DNA of 64,000 nt from Clostridium sp. (GTDB lineage: Bacteria > Bacillota > Clostridia > Clostridiales > Clostridiaceae), in NCBI GenBank assembly GCA_028692255.1, contig JAQUXS010000003.1, forward strand, positions 1-64,000, written 5' to 3'. Below are positions 40,125 to 49,511 of the stretch, one piece after another. Both the position numbers and the translations under genes were made by a program. Under the pieces are notes generated by a model, which was not told the DNA's origin, made no database searches, and was given only the letters and a program-made list of their open reading frames with translations. The first letter of the stretch is position 1. The number at the start of each line of letters is the position of its first letter.

Positions 40125-41900
40125 ATGGCAAGAAACTCTATAAAACAAGATGAAGATCTAAATACAATTTCAAATACAAAACTCTTAATAAGATTGTTTT
40201 CGTATATGAAACCATACAAAATGAAAGTTTTTATAATATTGATTCTGTTAATCTATGTAATGCTATGCCAAATTATAAATCCATATTTACTTAAAGTAGC
40301 TATTGATAAATATATTGCACACAAAAATTTAAACGGACTTATTATGATTGCTGTCATAATGTTAATTTTAAATATAATATCTACAATTGCATCTAAAAAA
40401 AGAATTGAAATGATGTCAAAGGTTACAAACAATGTTCTTCTAAAAATAAGACAGGACTTATATAAGCACATTCAAACTCTTTCATTTTCTTTCTTCGACA
40501 ATAGACCTGTTGGTAAAATACTTGCTCGTGTAATAGGTGATGTAAATTCACTTCAAGATTTATTTTCTACAAGCATAACAAGTTTTATACCTCAAATTCT
40601 AACTATAATATGTGTAACCTTTATCATGTTCTATATGAATTTTAAACTTGCACTTATATCAATACTAGTGCTCCCTATTCTAGCTATATGTCTCTTTTCA
40701 GTGGAGACCTTTTCTAGAAAAAGATGGCAAGATTACAGGAAAAAAAGATCAAATTTGAATGCTTACAATCACGAAGATTTTTCTGGTATAAGAGTTATAC
40801 AAGGGTTTAGTGAAGAAGATAAAACCCTAAAAAATTTTACTGATCTGACAAATGACATGATGAATTCCTTTATAAGTGCCGTAAAACTAAATGATACTTT
40901 TTGGCCTATAGTAAATCTTTCTTCTGGAATTGGAACAATACTTGTTTTTTATTTCAGCGTAAATCTTGTGAAAAATGGTCAAATAACCATAGGCACTGTA
41001 GTTGCTTTCACTTCATATGTAAGCATGTTTTGGAGACCAATTATAAATATAAGTGATTTCTACAATACTCTTATAACAAACTTTGCAGCAGGTGAAAGAA
41101 TTTTTGAAATACTTGATATAAAACCTGATATTGTTGATTTAAAAGAAACCATAATGCCAAGCATAAAAGGTGCTGTAGAATTTAAAAATGTAAGTTTTGC
41201 CTACGATACTTCTGATTCTGTACTTCAAGACGTAAACTTTAAAATAAACCCTGGTGAAACAGTGGCTCTAGTTGGTCCAACTGGTGCAGGTAAAACTACT
41301 ATTGTAAATCTAATAAGCAGATTTTATGATTGTACTAAAGGTGCTGTATTAATAGATGGTATAGACGTTAAAGATGTCACCCTTGAATCCCTAAGATCAC
41401 AGATGGGAATAATGCTTCAAGACACCTTCCTGTTTTCAGAAACAGTAAAAGAAAATATACGCTATGGTAAGCTTGATGCATCAGATGATGAAGTAATTGC
41501 TGCTGCAAAGGCTGTAAATGCTCATGAATTTATAATGAAGCTTAAAGATGGTTACGATACAAATGTAAATGAACGTGGTTCAAGACTTTCTGTTGGACAA
41601 CGTCAGCTCCTATCTTTTGCAAGAGCACTCCTTGCCAATCCAAGGATACTAATTTTAGATGAAGCTACTTCAAATATAGACACCTACACAGAAAAGCTTG
41701 TGCAAAAAGGCATAAAAAAGCTTCTCTCTGGAAGAACTTCTTTTGTAATAGCTCACAGGCTCTCAACAATCAGAGATGTTGATAAAATAATGGTTGTAAA
41801 TGATGGTACTATAAAAGAAGTTGGAAACCATAATGAACTCATGAAAAAGAAAGGACTTTATTATGATCTTTTTGTATCACAATATAAATTCTTGCAATAA
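40125..41900 (+). CDS. ABC exporter half-transporter (BmrD-like partner)
   Basis: 591 aa TMD-NBD; GPTGAGKTT, LSVGQRQ signature, ILILDEATSNID; 1-bp spacing to the preceding gene. Confidence 0.93.
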   Translation: MARNSIKQDEDLNTISNTKLLIRLFSYMKPYKMKVFIILILLIYVMLCQIINPYLLKVAIDKYIAHKNLNGLIMIAVIMLILNIISTIASKKRIEMMSKVTNNVLLKIRQDLYKHIQTLSFSFFDNRPVGKILARVIGDVNSLQDLFSTSITSFIPQILTIICVTFIMFYMNFKLALISILVLPILAICLFSVETFSRKRWQDYRKKRSNLNAYNHEDFSGIRVIQGFSEEDKTLKNFTDLTNDMMNSFISAVKLNDTFWPIVNLSSGIGTILVFYFSVNLVKNGQITIGTVVAFTSYVSMFWRPIINISDFYNTLITNFAAGERIFEILDIKPDIVDLKETIMPSIKGAVEFKNVSFAYDTSDSVLQDVNFKINPGETVALVGPTGAGKTTIVNLISRFYDCTKGAVLIDGIDVKDVTLESLRSQMGIMLQDTFLFSETVKENIRYGKLDASDDEVIAAAKAVNAHEFIMKLKDGYDTNVNERGSRLSVGQRQLLSFARALLANPRILILDEATSNIDTYTEKLVQKGIKKLLSGRTSFVIAHRLSTIRDVDKIMVVNDGTIKEVGNHNELMKKKGLYYDLFVSQYKFLQ

Positions 41901-41950
41901 TCAATGTACAAATTAAACTATAGGTAAAAAACAAAATACAAAGTAATATC

Positions 41951-42041
41951 TAAGAGTTAATAGTTAAAAATTGTGTAGGATTTTCGGATTTGCCGAATAA
42001 TCCACATTACTTCTTCACTTTACTTTTTACTTTTTAACTAT
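41951..42041. repeat. Structured intergenic element
   Basis: Outer 11-bp stem ATAGTTAAAAA/TTTTTAACTAT encloses hairpin TGTGTAGGATTTTCGG-atttg-CCGAATAATCCACA. Confidence 0.55.
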
Positions 42042-42090
42042 AAAAAATGGGACCGCTGCACTATTTTTTAGTACTCCAGTCCCATTTTTA
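42042..42090 (+). terminator. Terminator, GCACTATTTTTTAGT family
   Basis: AAAATGGGACcgctgCACTATTTTTTAGTactccaGTCCCATTTTTA. Confidence 0.7.
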
Positions 42091-42199
42091 ATTACGCTTA
42101 GAATATTTATATACTAATCAATATGTATTATTTAAATCCATACCAAACTGTTTTTTTGCACTTACATCATCATTTCTCTTTGGTCTATTATTCTTTTTC

Positions 42200-42271
42200 T
42201 CATTGCTCATTATTCTTTTTTTCATTGACCATTGATCATTCGTTCATTGATCATTGTCTTTTGATCATTGC
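42200..42271 (-). repeat. TGATCAT/ATGATCA 7-mer array abutting a stop codon (locus A)
   Basis: Minus strand TAG-GCAATGATCAAAAGACAATGATCAATGAACGAATGATCAATGGTCAATG... Confidence 0.85.
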
Positions 42272-43045
42272 CTATATGTCCATTTTATTATCAATTATAT
42301 ATGCTGTGATTATAAATAGAATAATGCTTATTACAAAATAAAAAACTAAATACGCTTCATTAATTGGCATACCTTTTGTAATAATATCAACATTATTACT
42401 ACTTATATTTCCTGAAACACTTTTAAATAATTTTACATAATATTGCTTTTTAAACACCTTTTCAAAACCAAGATTAACTATAATAATAACTGCTTCAAGT
42501 AAAACATAAACAACAAAGGCTGAAAATTTTCCAAATCTTCTTTTAAAATTTGATAATCTTGTTACTGCTATTGAGAAATATACATCTATAAGTCCAGCAG
42601 CTGCTGCTATAGTAGTGTATATAATATACATAATAAACACATGTGAAGTATTAAATTTTATTCCGGCTTGATCCATACCTTGACTAATAGATTTAACTCT
42701 AAGACCTATATACATTAAAAATGCCAAAGAAATTGAAGTTACTATAAAATAAAATATCATAACAACAATTAACTTTGAAGCTAAAATAACACTGCCACTT
42801 TTAGGCACTGAAAAAGTAAGATATCCACTTTCACCATATATATCATTTGAAAAAATAAATATGGTAAGTACAAACAACACTGAAGAAGCTGCTATAAATA
42901 CAACAATAGATATACCAAATATTAGTTCGTCTGGCCAGTGTCCAAACGTTGCTATTATTGCACAATTTACAAGTAACGTTAAAAGTGAAAGTATAGCTAC
43001 CGATTTATATCTTCTTAAAAATTCATATTTTACAAGTTGCAACAT
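42272..43045 (-). CDS. ABC-2-type permease
   Basis: 257 aa, about 6 TM; downstream of an ATPase and GntR gene. Confidence 0.8.
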   Translation of the reverse strand: MLQLVKYEFLRRYKSVAILSLLTLLVNCAIIATFGHWPDELIFGISIVVFIAASSVLFVLTIFIFSNDIYGESGYLTFSVPKSGSVILASKLIVVMIFYFIVTSISLAFLMYIGLRVKSISQGMDQAGIKFNTSHVFIMYIIYTTIAAAAGLIDVYFSIAVTRLSNFKRRFGKFSAFVVYVLLEAVIIIVNLGFEKVFKKQYYVKLFKSVSGNISSNNVDIITKGMPINEAYLVFYFVISIILFIITAYIIDNKMDI

Positions 43046-43743
43046 TATTTGAACACCTCCCTATAAATTTCGTCAATTGACTCTCCCTTTTCATTTCTCA
43101 GTTCTTCAGCATCACCTTTTAATAAAATCTTTCCATCTTTTATAAACATAACTTCATCAAATAGCCTTTCAATGTCATTTACAAGATGTGTACTTACAAT
43201 CATCGAGCTACCTTCACTGTAATTTTCTATTATCATATTTATTATTTTCTCTCTTGCAGTTGGATCCACCCCTCCAAGAGGCTCATCTAAAATATATAAT
43301 TTAGCTTTTCTTGAAATTGTAAGAGTTAAATTTAACTTTTCAATCATTCCTTTTGACAGTGAATTAATTTTTGAATTTTCGTCAAGATCCATAACCTCTA
43401 AAAATTTTATACACTTTTCTATGTCAAAATCGCTAAACATATCCTTGTAAAAATTAACTGCATCTCTTATTCGCATCCATTTTGGAATAAAATTAACATC
43501 AGGTAGATATGACACAATAGATTTTGTATATTTCCCTGGAACATGTCCGTCTATTTGTATTTCTCCTGAAGTTTGTCTTGTAAGACCTGCTGCTATTTTC
43601 ATAAAGCTTGTCTTTCCGCTTCCATTAGGACCTAAAAGGCCCACTATTTTACCCAAAGGTATTTCAGCATCTAGACAATTCAAAGCTTTCTTATTTTTTC
43701 TATAAACTTTTGTTAAACCTGATGATTTAAGAATTGTAGACAT
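43045..43743 (-). CDS. ABC transporter ATPase (YtrB-like)
   Basis: 232 aa; GPNGSGKTS, LSKGMIEKL, LYILDEPLGGVDP. Confidence 0.93.
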   Translation of the reverse strand: MSTILKSSGLTKVYRKNKKALNCLDAEIPLGKIVGLLGPNGSGKTSFMKIAAGLTRQTSGEIQIDGHVPGKYTKSIVSYLPDVNFIPKWMRIRDAVNFYKDMFSDFDIEKCIKFLEVMDLDENSKINSLSKGMIEKLNLTLTISRKAKLYILDEPLGGVDPTAREKIINMIIENYSEGSSMIVSTHLVNDIERLFDEVMFIKDGKILLKGDAEELRNEKGESIDEIYREVFK

Positions 43744-43745
43744 AA

Positions 43746-44117
43746 TTACACCCCTCTTTTTAATCGTTCTTCCAATAATTCAATCATCTTATTAGAATCA
43801 TAGCCTAATTTAAGCATTTCTCCTATATAAGTATTCATTATTTCAGCCGCCATGTCTTTTTTCAATAACTTTATCTTTTCGTCATCCTCGGTTATATACC
43901 TTCCAAGACCTCTTTTACTATGAGCTACATCTTCTCTTTCAAGTTCCTGATACGCTCTTTGAACAGTATTAGGATTTACCTTTATACTCTGTGCTAGTTC
44001 CCTAACTGATGGAAGTTTATCACCCTTTTTTAATTCCTCTATAATTATCATTCTTTTTACATAATTAATTATTTGAATATATATTGGTATGTTATCCTCA
44101 AATTTCACCAATTTCAC
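43746..44117 (-). CDS. GntR-family regulator, YtrA subfamily
   Basis: 123 aa; IPIYIQIINYVKRMI...GDKLPSVRELAQSIKVNPNTVQRAYQELE. Confidence 0.93.
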   Translation of the reverse strand: MKLVKFEDNIPIYIQIINYVKRMIIIEELKKGDKLPSVRELAQSIKVNPNTVQRAYQELEREDVAHSKRGLGRYITEDDEKIKLLKKDMAAEIMNTYIGEMLKLGYDSNKMIELLEERLKRGV

Positions 44118-44144
44118 CTCTTAACTGCGGACTGTTTTACCTTG

Positions 44145-44173
44145 ATAATACACTCCTTTTTCAAATTTGTAAA
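44145..44173 (-). promoter_or_regulatory. sigma-A promoter of the gntR-ABC operon
   Basis: Minus strand TTTACA-N17-TATTAT; AGTGTA half-site overlaps the spacer/-10. Confidence 0.5.
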
Positions 44174-44235
44174 TAGATATTTTCTAATATGTATTGATTT
44201 TAATCTAATACTTGTATATAATAATATATGTCCTT

Positions 44236-44311
44236 CGGGGTGTAGCGCAGATGGGAGCGCGCGTGGTTTGGGACCATGAGGTCGCAGGTTCAAGCCCTGT
44301 CACCCCGACCA
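44236..44311 (+). tRNA. tRNA-Pro (TGG)
   Basis: CGGGGTGTAGCGCAGATGGGAGCGCGCGTGGTTTGGGACCA...GGTTCAAGCCC...CCA. Confidence 0.95.
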
Positions 44312-44315
44312 AATA

Positions 44316-44346
44316 GAAAGAGCAGTATTTTTACTGTTCTTTTTTT
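44316..44346 (+). terminator. Terminator of tRNA-Pro
   Basis: AGAGCAGTATTTTTACTGTTCTTTTTTTT. Confidence 0.75.
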
Positions 44347-44419
44347 TACTCAAAAATAACATTACTTTTGTTAAATAATACTTTATTTTGTGATATTATT
44401 CTATTTGAGGTGATATTAT

Positions 44420-45067
44420 ATGCTTAAGAACATCAAAGCAGCAATATTTGATATGGATGGTACCATTATTGACTCCATGTGGGTATGGGATACTATAGAC
44501 AAGGTTTATCTTGAGAAAATAGGACTTAAAGTTCCAGGTGAACTTAGAAATGATATTAAAGACTTAAGCTTTTTAGAAACTGCACATTACTTTAAAAATA
44601 GATTTAACATAAAGGATTCTCCAGAAGAAATAATGGAATCTTGGAATAACATAGCTTATTTTCATTATTTAAATAATGTTAAAATGAAACCTTTTGCAAA
44701 AGATTATTTATTAAAAATAAAAAAACTTGGTACAAAAATAGGACTTGCTACAAGCAACAGCAATTTACTCGTTGAAACCGTCCTAAAAAAGTACGACGTA
44801 TATAATATATTTGATTGTATTACTACAAGTGATGAAGTAGCTAGAGGAAAGGATTTTCCAGATATTTATTTATTAGCAGCAAAGAAACTTCAAGTAAGCC
44901 CTAAAGATTGCGCAGTTTTTGAAGACATACTCCCTGGTATTCTAAGTGCAAAATCTGTTGGCATGACAACCGTAGGCGTACATGATTTTTATTCTGATAG
45001 TGAAAAATTAGATATAATTAAAAATTCAGATATGTTTATAGAAAACTACAAGAATTTAGCAGTTTAA
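44420..45067 (+). CDS. HAD-superfamily phosphatase (beta-phosphoglucomutase-like)
   Basis: 215 aa; FDMDGTIIDS, TSNS, VFEDILPGILSAKSVGM. Confidence 0.92.
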   Translation: MLKNIKAAIFDMDGTIIDSMWVWDTIDKVYLEKIGLKVPGELRNDIKDLSFLETAHYFKNRFNIKDSPEEIMESWNNIAYFHYLNNVKMKPFAKDYLLKIKKLGTKIGLATSNSNLLVETVLKKYDVYNIFDCITTSDEVARGKDFPDIYLLAAKKLQVSPKDCAVFEDILPGILSAKSVGMTTVGVHDFYSDSEKLDIIKNSDMFIENYKNLAV

Positions 45068-45141
45068 ATTAGAATATAAAATATTACAAAGTCATATATT
45101 ATAATAATATTAACTTAAAGCATTATTTTGGAGAGATTATC

Positions 45142-45591
45142 TTGATTTTTTTATTATTCATAATATCATGTTTCCTTTGTCTATTTTTTATTTATCATTA
45201 TTCAAACATAGTTTACTCTCAAAAAAAACAAATGATGATACTTACAAAAGAAAACAATTTGTTGAAAAACAAGCTGTCTTTTATATCTTTCCCATTAAAA
45301 GACATAAAATTATATTATAAAATTCCCAAATATACCTTTGCAATTCTAGGCACTCCTTGTAATTTATATATTGCACCAATAAAAAATTGTACAATTATAA
45401 AAAAACTAAGATCAAATATTTCCATTGAAATACTAGACAGTGCAGAAGTTAACAATGAAATTTGGTATGAAATACGTTTCAAATCAAATGACAATGTAAA
45501 CAACAAAGGATGGATACTTGGGAATAATATATCACTATTTAAAAATAGCAGTGATTTTTCAAATGGTAATACTCTAGAAAATTTAAAATAA
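45142..45591 (+). CDS. Membrane-anchored protein with probable bacterial SH3-like domain
   Basis: 149 aa; N-terminal TM then NLYIAPI...IEILDSAEVNNEIWYEIRF...GWILGNNISLF. Confidence 0.6.
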   Translation: MIFLLFIISCFLCLFFIYHYSNIVYSQKKQMMILTKENNLLKNKLSFISFPLKDIKLYYKIPKYTFAILGTPCNLYIAPIKNCTIIKKLRSNISIEILDSAEVNNEIWYEIRFKSNDNVNNKGWILGNNISLFKNSSDFSNGNTLENLK

Positions 45592-45603
45592 TTGAGCTAT
45601 TTA

Positions 45604-46308
45604 CTATTTTATTACTCCATCTATACATTCTGGTACAATGTCAACTATATCTTTAGAGCAACAATATTTAAGATCTTCAAATAATCCAAGTTCCTTTATA
45701 ACATTATAATGATTTGCATACTTTATAAAGCTTTTCACATCTTTATTTTGATCATACACATAAAGTGCAGTAGTTGCTATATCCGTTAAGTTTACATTGC
45801 CCATTTGCTTTAATAAATTGATTATGTAACCTGCACATATAAAATCATCAATAGAAAAATTTCCATTAGTACCCGCATTTACAATAACAATATCATTTTG
45901 AAGTTCAAAAAGTCTTTTAGCCGCTGCCTTTGCATTTATCATTGCAGCAATAATTATATTTTTTGCAGATGAACTGCCTTTTATTGCCTTTGTACCATTA
46001 GTAGTTGTCATAATTAATGTTTTCCCATTTACTAAATTAGGCTTGTACTCAAGCGGAGAATTTGAAAAGTCAAACCCATCAATTTTAACAGCATTCCTTT
46101 CCCCTCCAAGTAAATAGTCACCTTTAAATAAAGCTGCAGTTTTCTTTGCATCTTCCACTGCCACAACTGGTATAACCGCTTTGCATCCATTATTCATGGC
46201 AGTAACAATAACAGATGTTGCTCTTAAAATATCTATAACAACTGCTGATTTTCCCTTAAGCTTTTCTTGTTTAATATCATCAGCTGATATCATAACGTCA
46301 ATATTCAT
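45604..46308 (-). CDS. comB: 2-phosphosulfolactate phosphatase-like protein
   Basis: 234 aa; VVIDILRATSVIVTAMNNGCKAVIPV, LLGGERNAVKIDGFDFSNSP, MTTTNGTKAI. Confidence 0.88.
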   Translation of the reverse strand: MNIDVMISADDIKQEKLKGKSAVVIDILRATSVIVTAMNNGCKAVIPVVAVEDAKKTAALFKGDYLLGGERNAVKIDGFDFSNSPLEYKPNLVNGKTLIMTTTNGTKAIKGSSSAKNIIIAAMINAKAAAKRLFELQNDIVIVNAGTNGNFSIDDFICAGYIINLLKQMGNVNLTDIATTALYVYDQNKDVKSFIKYANHYNVIKELGLFEDLKYCCSKDIVDIVPECIDGVIK

Positions 46309-46356
46309 GTAATTACCTCCAAATAATTAAAAACATTTGTAAGTAATTATACCATG

Positions 46357-47301
46357 TTATCTGCTTTCTTTCCAAACAAGAAATACCATTATAAACCTAG
46401 CAGCCTCTTTAAAATTTCTAATATCAAATCCTGTTTCTCTTTTTATTTTATCAAGTCTATAAACAAGTGTATTTCTATGAATATACAGTTTTTTAGATGC
46501 ACTACTTATATTTAATCCACTTTCAATAAATTCTTCAATAGTAGAAATCATTTCTGCGTCAAAAGCATCAAAAGTTTTTTTCTTACTATTTAAAATTTCC
46601 AATTTTGTCTCCTTGTTAAAACTGCTCACTATTCTTTCAAATATAAGTGAATTATAATCCAAAATCTCTGTCTTAAGTAAAAATGTTCTTTTCAAATTCA
46701 TAGCTTGTCTGCTCTGGTCAAAACATCTTTTTAAATCATATATACTATACGCAATACTTGAAAAAGCAACATAACATTTACAAAATAAATTTGAATTTAT
46801 AGCATCTCTTATGGCCATAGCATGTTCTAAAGATTCATCAAAATTTGATATCAAAACAATGTAATTATCTAGTGCAGTTATAATTACATTGTTTTCACTG
46901 TAAATTTCTTTTATTATATTTTCAGCTTCTTTTATGTCCCCTGCAATTTTTATAAGAAAAAGAGCATACCCTTTATGTAAATTCTTTATTATTTTATTTA
47001 CTTTTGAATTATCTACTTTTTTCCCCATTAAGACTAAATTAATCGTATTAACTTTAGAGCAGTATATCTCTTTATATTTAGACTCTATATTGTACTTTAA
47101 AAGAGGAACACATTCCTTAAATTTCTTTGAAATATGAATAATGTAAGTTTCTTTTTCAAGTATAATTGGGACATACATTATACTGGAATTAACTTTGAAG
47201 GATTTACTTTTAAATATAATTTTCCTATCTTTTGAAACCACACAAAAATCAATGTGTGAATTATAACTTATTATTTTTAGAAAATCTAATAAATCCTCCA
47301 C
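46357..47301 (-). CDS. CdaR/PucR-type regulator
   Basis: 314 aa; C-terminal SSASKKLYIHRNTLVYRLDKIKRETGFDIRNFKEA HTH. Confidence 0.85.
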   Translation of the reverse strand: MEDLLDFLKIISYNSHIDFCVVSKDRKIIFKSKSFKVNSSIMYVPIILEKETYIIHISKKFKECVPLLKYNIESKYKEIYCSKVNTINLVLMGKKVDNSKVNKIIKNLHKGYALFLIKIAGDIKEAENIIKEIYSENNVIITALDNYIVLISNFDESLEHAMAIRDAINSNLFCKCYVAFSSIAYSIYDLKRCFDQSRQAMNLKRTFLLKTEILDYNSLIFERIVSSFNKETKLEILNSKKKTFDAFDAEMISTIEEFIESGLNISSASKKLYIHRNTLVYRLDKIKRETGFDIRNFKEAARFIMVFLVWKESR

Positions 47302-47316
47302 AAGCCTTCACCTCTA

Positions 47317-48426
47317 CTATAATAATGTTTTTTGCGTGTCGCTATCAAAAACATGAATTGAATTTGTCTTAAATCCAATTTTTATCTTGTCACCAGGTTT
47401 TGCACCAGATATTCCATTTACCCTTGCAGTAAAGTTAGCATCACCCTTTTTAAGGTACAAGAATGTTTCTGCTCCCATAAGTTCTGTAACTTCTACATTA
47501 GTTTCAATTACAGCCTCCTTATGTGCTTCTATAAATTCAGGATCCTCACTTATATTTTCAGGTCTTATTCCCATAACTACATCCTTACCTACATAACCAC
47601 CATCTTTTAATACTTTGCCCTGTTCTTTTCCTAGAACAAGTGTATCCTCTCCAAATTTTAATTTTATTACACCTCCATCTTCAGATAATTTTGCATTTAC
47701 AAAATTCATCTGAGGACTTCCTATAAATCCAGCTACAAAAACATTAACTGGATGATGATAAAGATGCTGAGGAGTATCAACCTGCTGAATTATTCCATCT
47801 TTCATAACTACTATTCTAGTTCCAAGTGTCATTGCCTCTGTCTGGTCATGTGTTACGTATATAAATGTAGTCTGAAGATTTTTATGAAGCTTGGCTATTT
47901 CAGTTCTCATTTGAACTCTTAATTTTGCATCCAGGTTTGATAGTGGCTCATCCATTAGGAATACCTTTGGATTTCTAACTATTGCTCTTCCCATGGCGAC
48001 CCTTTGCCTTTGGCCACCTGAAAGAGCTTTAGGCTTCCTATCGAGTAAATGTTCTATATCAAGTATCTTAGCAGCTTCTGTAACTTTTTCTTTAATTTCT
48101 TTTTTAGGAACCTTTCTCAGTTTCAATCCAAAAGCCATGTTATCGTATACAGTCATATGCGGATAAAGTGCATAGTTCTGAAAAACCATTGCTATATCTC
48201 TATCCTTTGGAGAAACATCATTCTTAAGTTCATCACCTATGTAAAGTTCCCCTTTTGTAATTTCTTCAAGTCCCGCTATCATTCTAAGAGTTGTAGATTT
48301 ACCACAACCAGAAGGTCCAACAAAGACAATAAACTCCTTATCTTGTATTTCAAGATTAAAATCTTTTACAGCTGTTACATCCCCTGGATAAACCTTGTAA
48401 ATATGTCTTAATGATAATCCTGCCAT
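47317..48426 (-). CDS. ugpC: Sugar ABC transporter ATPase (MsmK/UgpC/MalK family)
   Basis: 369 aa; GPSGCGKST, LSGGQRQRVAMGRAIVR, C-terminal TOBE region. Confidence 0.93.
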   Translation of the reverse strand: MAGLSLRHIYKVYPGDVTAVKDFNLEIQDKEFIVFVGPSGCGKSTTLRMIAGLEEITKGELYIGDELKNDVSPKDRDIAMVFQNYALYPHMTVYDNMAFGLKLRKVPKKEIKEKVTEAAKILDIEHLLDRKPKALSGGQRQRVAMGRAIVRNPKVFLMDEPLSNLDAKLRVQMRTEIAKLHKNLQTTFIYVTHDQTEAMTLGTRIVVMKDGIIQQVDTPQHLYHHPVNVFVAGFIGSPQMNFVNAKLSEDGGVIKLKFGEDTLVLGKEQGKVLKDGGYVGKDVVMGIRPENISEDPEFIEAHKEAVIETNVEVTELMGAETFLYLKKGDANFTARVNGISGAKPGDKIKIGFKTNSIHVFDSDTQKTLL

Positions 48427-48513
48427 TTTTAACTCCCCCTATATGTTATTATAGTTAAATATTAACTCTAATTAATATATTTTTCCATATTAGAAGTTAC
48501 AAAATAGCTGCTG

Positions 48514-49449
48514 TTAATTTGTATGATAATACAAACCTTGGTACAAATTATCATTATTCATCTTATTATCGATTTTATTGAGCACATCCCATTTCTTTAA
48601 ACTCCATTTTGGCTCTACCAAAAGATCTCTTGGTGCATCTCCTGTCATTCTATGTATTACTATTGTGTCTGGAAGTATTGTAAGTGCCTTGCATACTAAA
48701 TCTACATATTCATCCTCACTCATAAAGTTAAGTTTGCCCTGCTCATACAACTTTATAAGAGGCGTATCCTTCATAAGATGCAAAAGATGCATTTTTATCC
48801 CCCTTATATTCTTATGTCCCAGATAATCTATAGTTGAAAGCATGTCCTCTTTACTTTCACCAGGAAGTCCAAATATTGTATGTACAACAACATCTATATT
48901 CCTTTTTTTAAGTTTTTCAAGTGCACTTTCAAATGTATCTAAGTTATATCCTCTATTTATTAATTTTGCAGTGCTATCCTTAGTTGTTTGAAGTCCAAGT
49001 TCAACCCAAAGATAAGTTTTAGAATTATACTCTTCTAATAAGTCCATAACATCATCATCAAGGCAATCTGGTCTTGTTGCAATGGCAAGGCCAACTACAT
49101 CTTCCTTTAAAAGTGCCTCATCATATCTTTTTCTAAGTGTATTAACATCTGCGTAGGTATTTGTATATGCCTGAAAATAGGCTATATATTTACCATGTTT
49201 CCACTTTTTGCTCATCATTTCTTTTATATCATCAAATTGATGTGAAATAGAGAAGTTTCTATTCCCAGCAAAGTCTCCTGAACCTCTTTCACTGCAGAAT
49301 ATACAACCTCCACTACTTATAGTTCCATCTCTATTTGGACACGTAAAGCCTGCATCCAAAGATATTTTAAAAACTTTTTCTCCAAATTTACCCCTTAAAA
49401 AACTATTTAAACTATAATATTTTTTGCCTCTCCACTCATGATCCTGCAT
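48514..49449 (-). CDS. Radical SAM protein, YhcC/TIGR01212 family
   Basis: 311 aa; CPNRDGTISSGGCIFCSERGSGDFAG. Confidence 0.92.
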   Translation of the reverse strand: MQDHEWRGKKYYSLNSFLRGKFGEKVFKISLDAGFTCPNRDGTISSGGCIFCSERGSGDFAGNRNFSISHQFDDIKEMMSKKWKHGKYIAYFQAYTNTYADVNTLRKRYDEALLKEDVVGLAIATRPDCLDDDVMDLLEEYNSKTYLWVELGLQTTKDSTAKLINRGYNLDTFESALEKLKKRNIDVVVHTIFGLPGESKEDMLSTIDYLGHKNIRGIKMHLLHLMKDTPLIKLYEQGKLNFMSEDEYVDLVCKALTILPDTIVIHRMTGDAPRDLLVEPKWSLKKWDVLNKIDNKMNNDNLYQGLYYHTN

Positions 49450-49511
49450 ATAAACTACAACCTTTCGTTACTTTAACTTTTCCTTTAATTACATTCTAAC
49501 ATTTTAACTTG

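Noticed and set aside
42123-42350. 72-aa plus-strand ORF over the TGATCAT array
   Set aside because: Mostly repeat translation (HSLVYYSFSHCSLF...), antisense to the ABC permease 3' end
44073-44279. 68-aa plus-strand ORF
   Set aside because: Ends inside tRNA-Pro and overlaps the gntR 5' end
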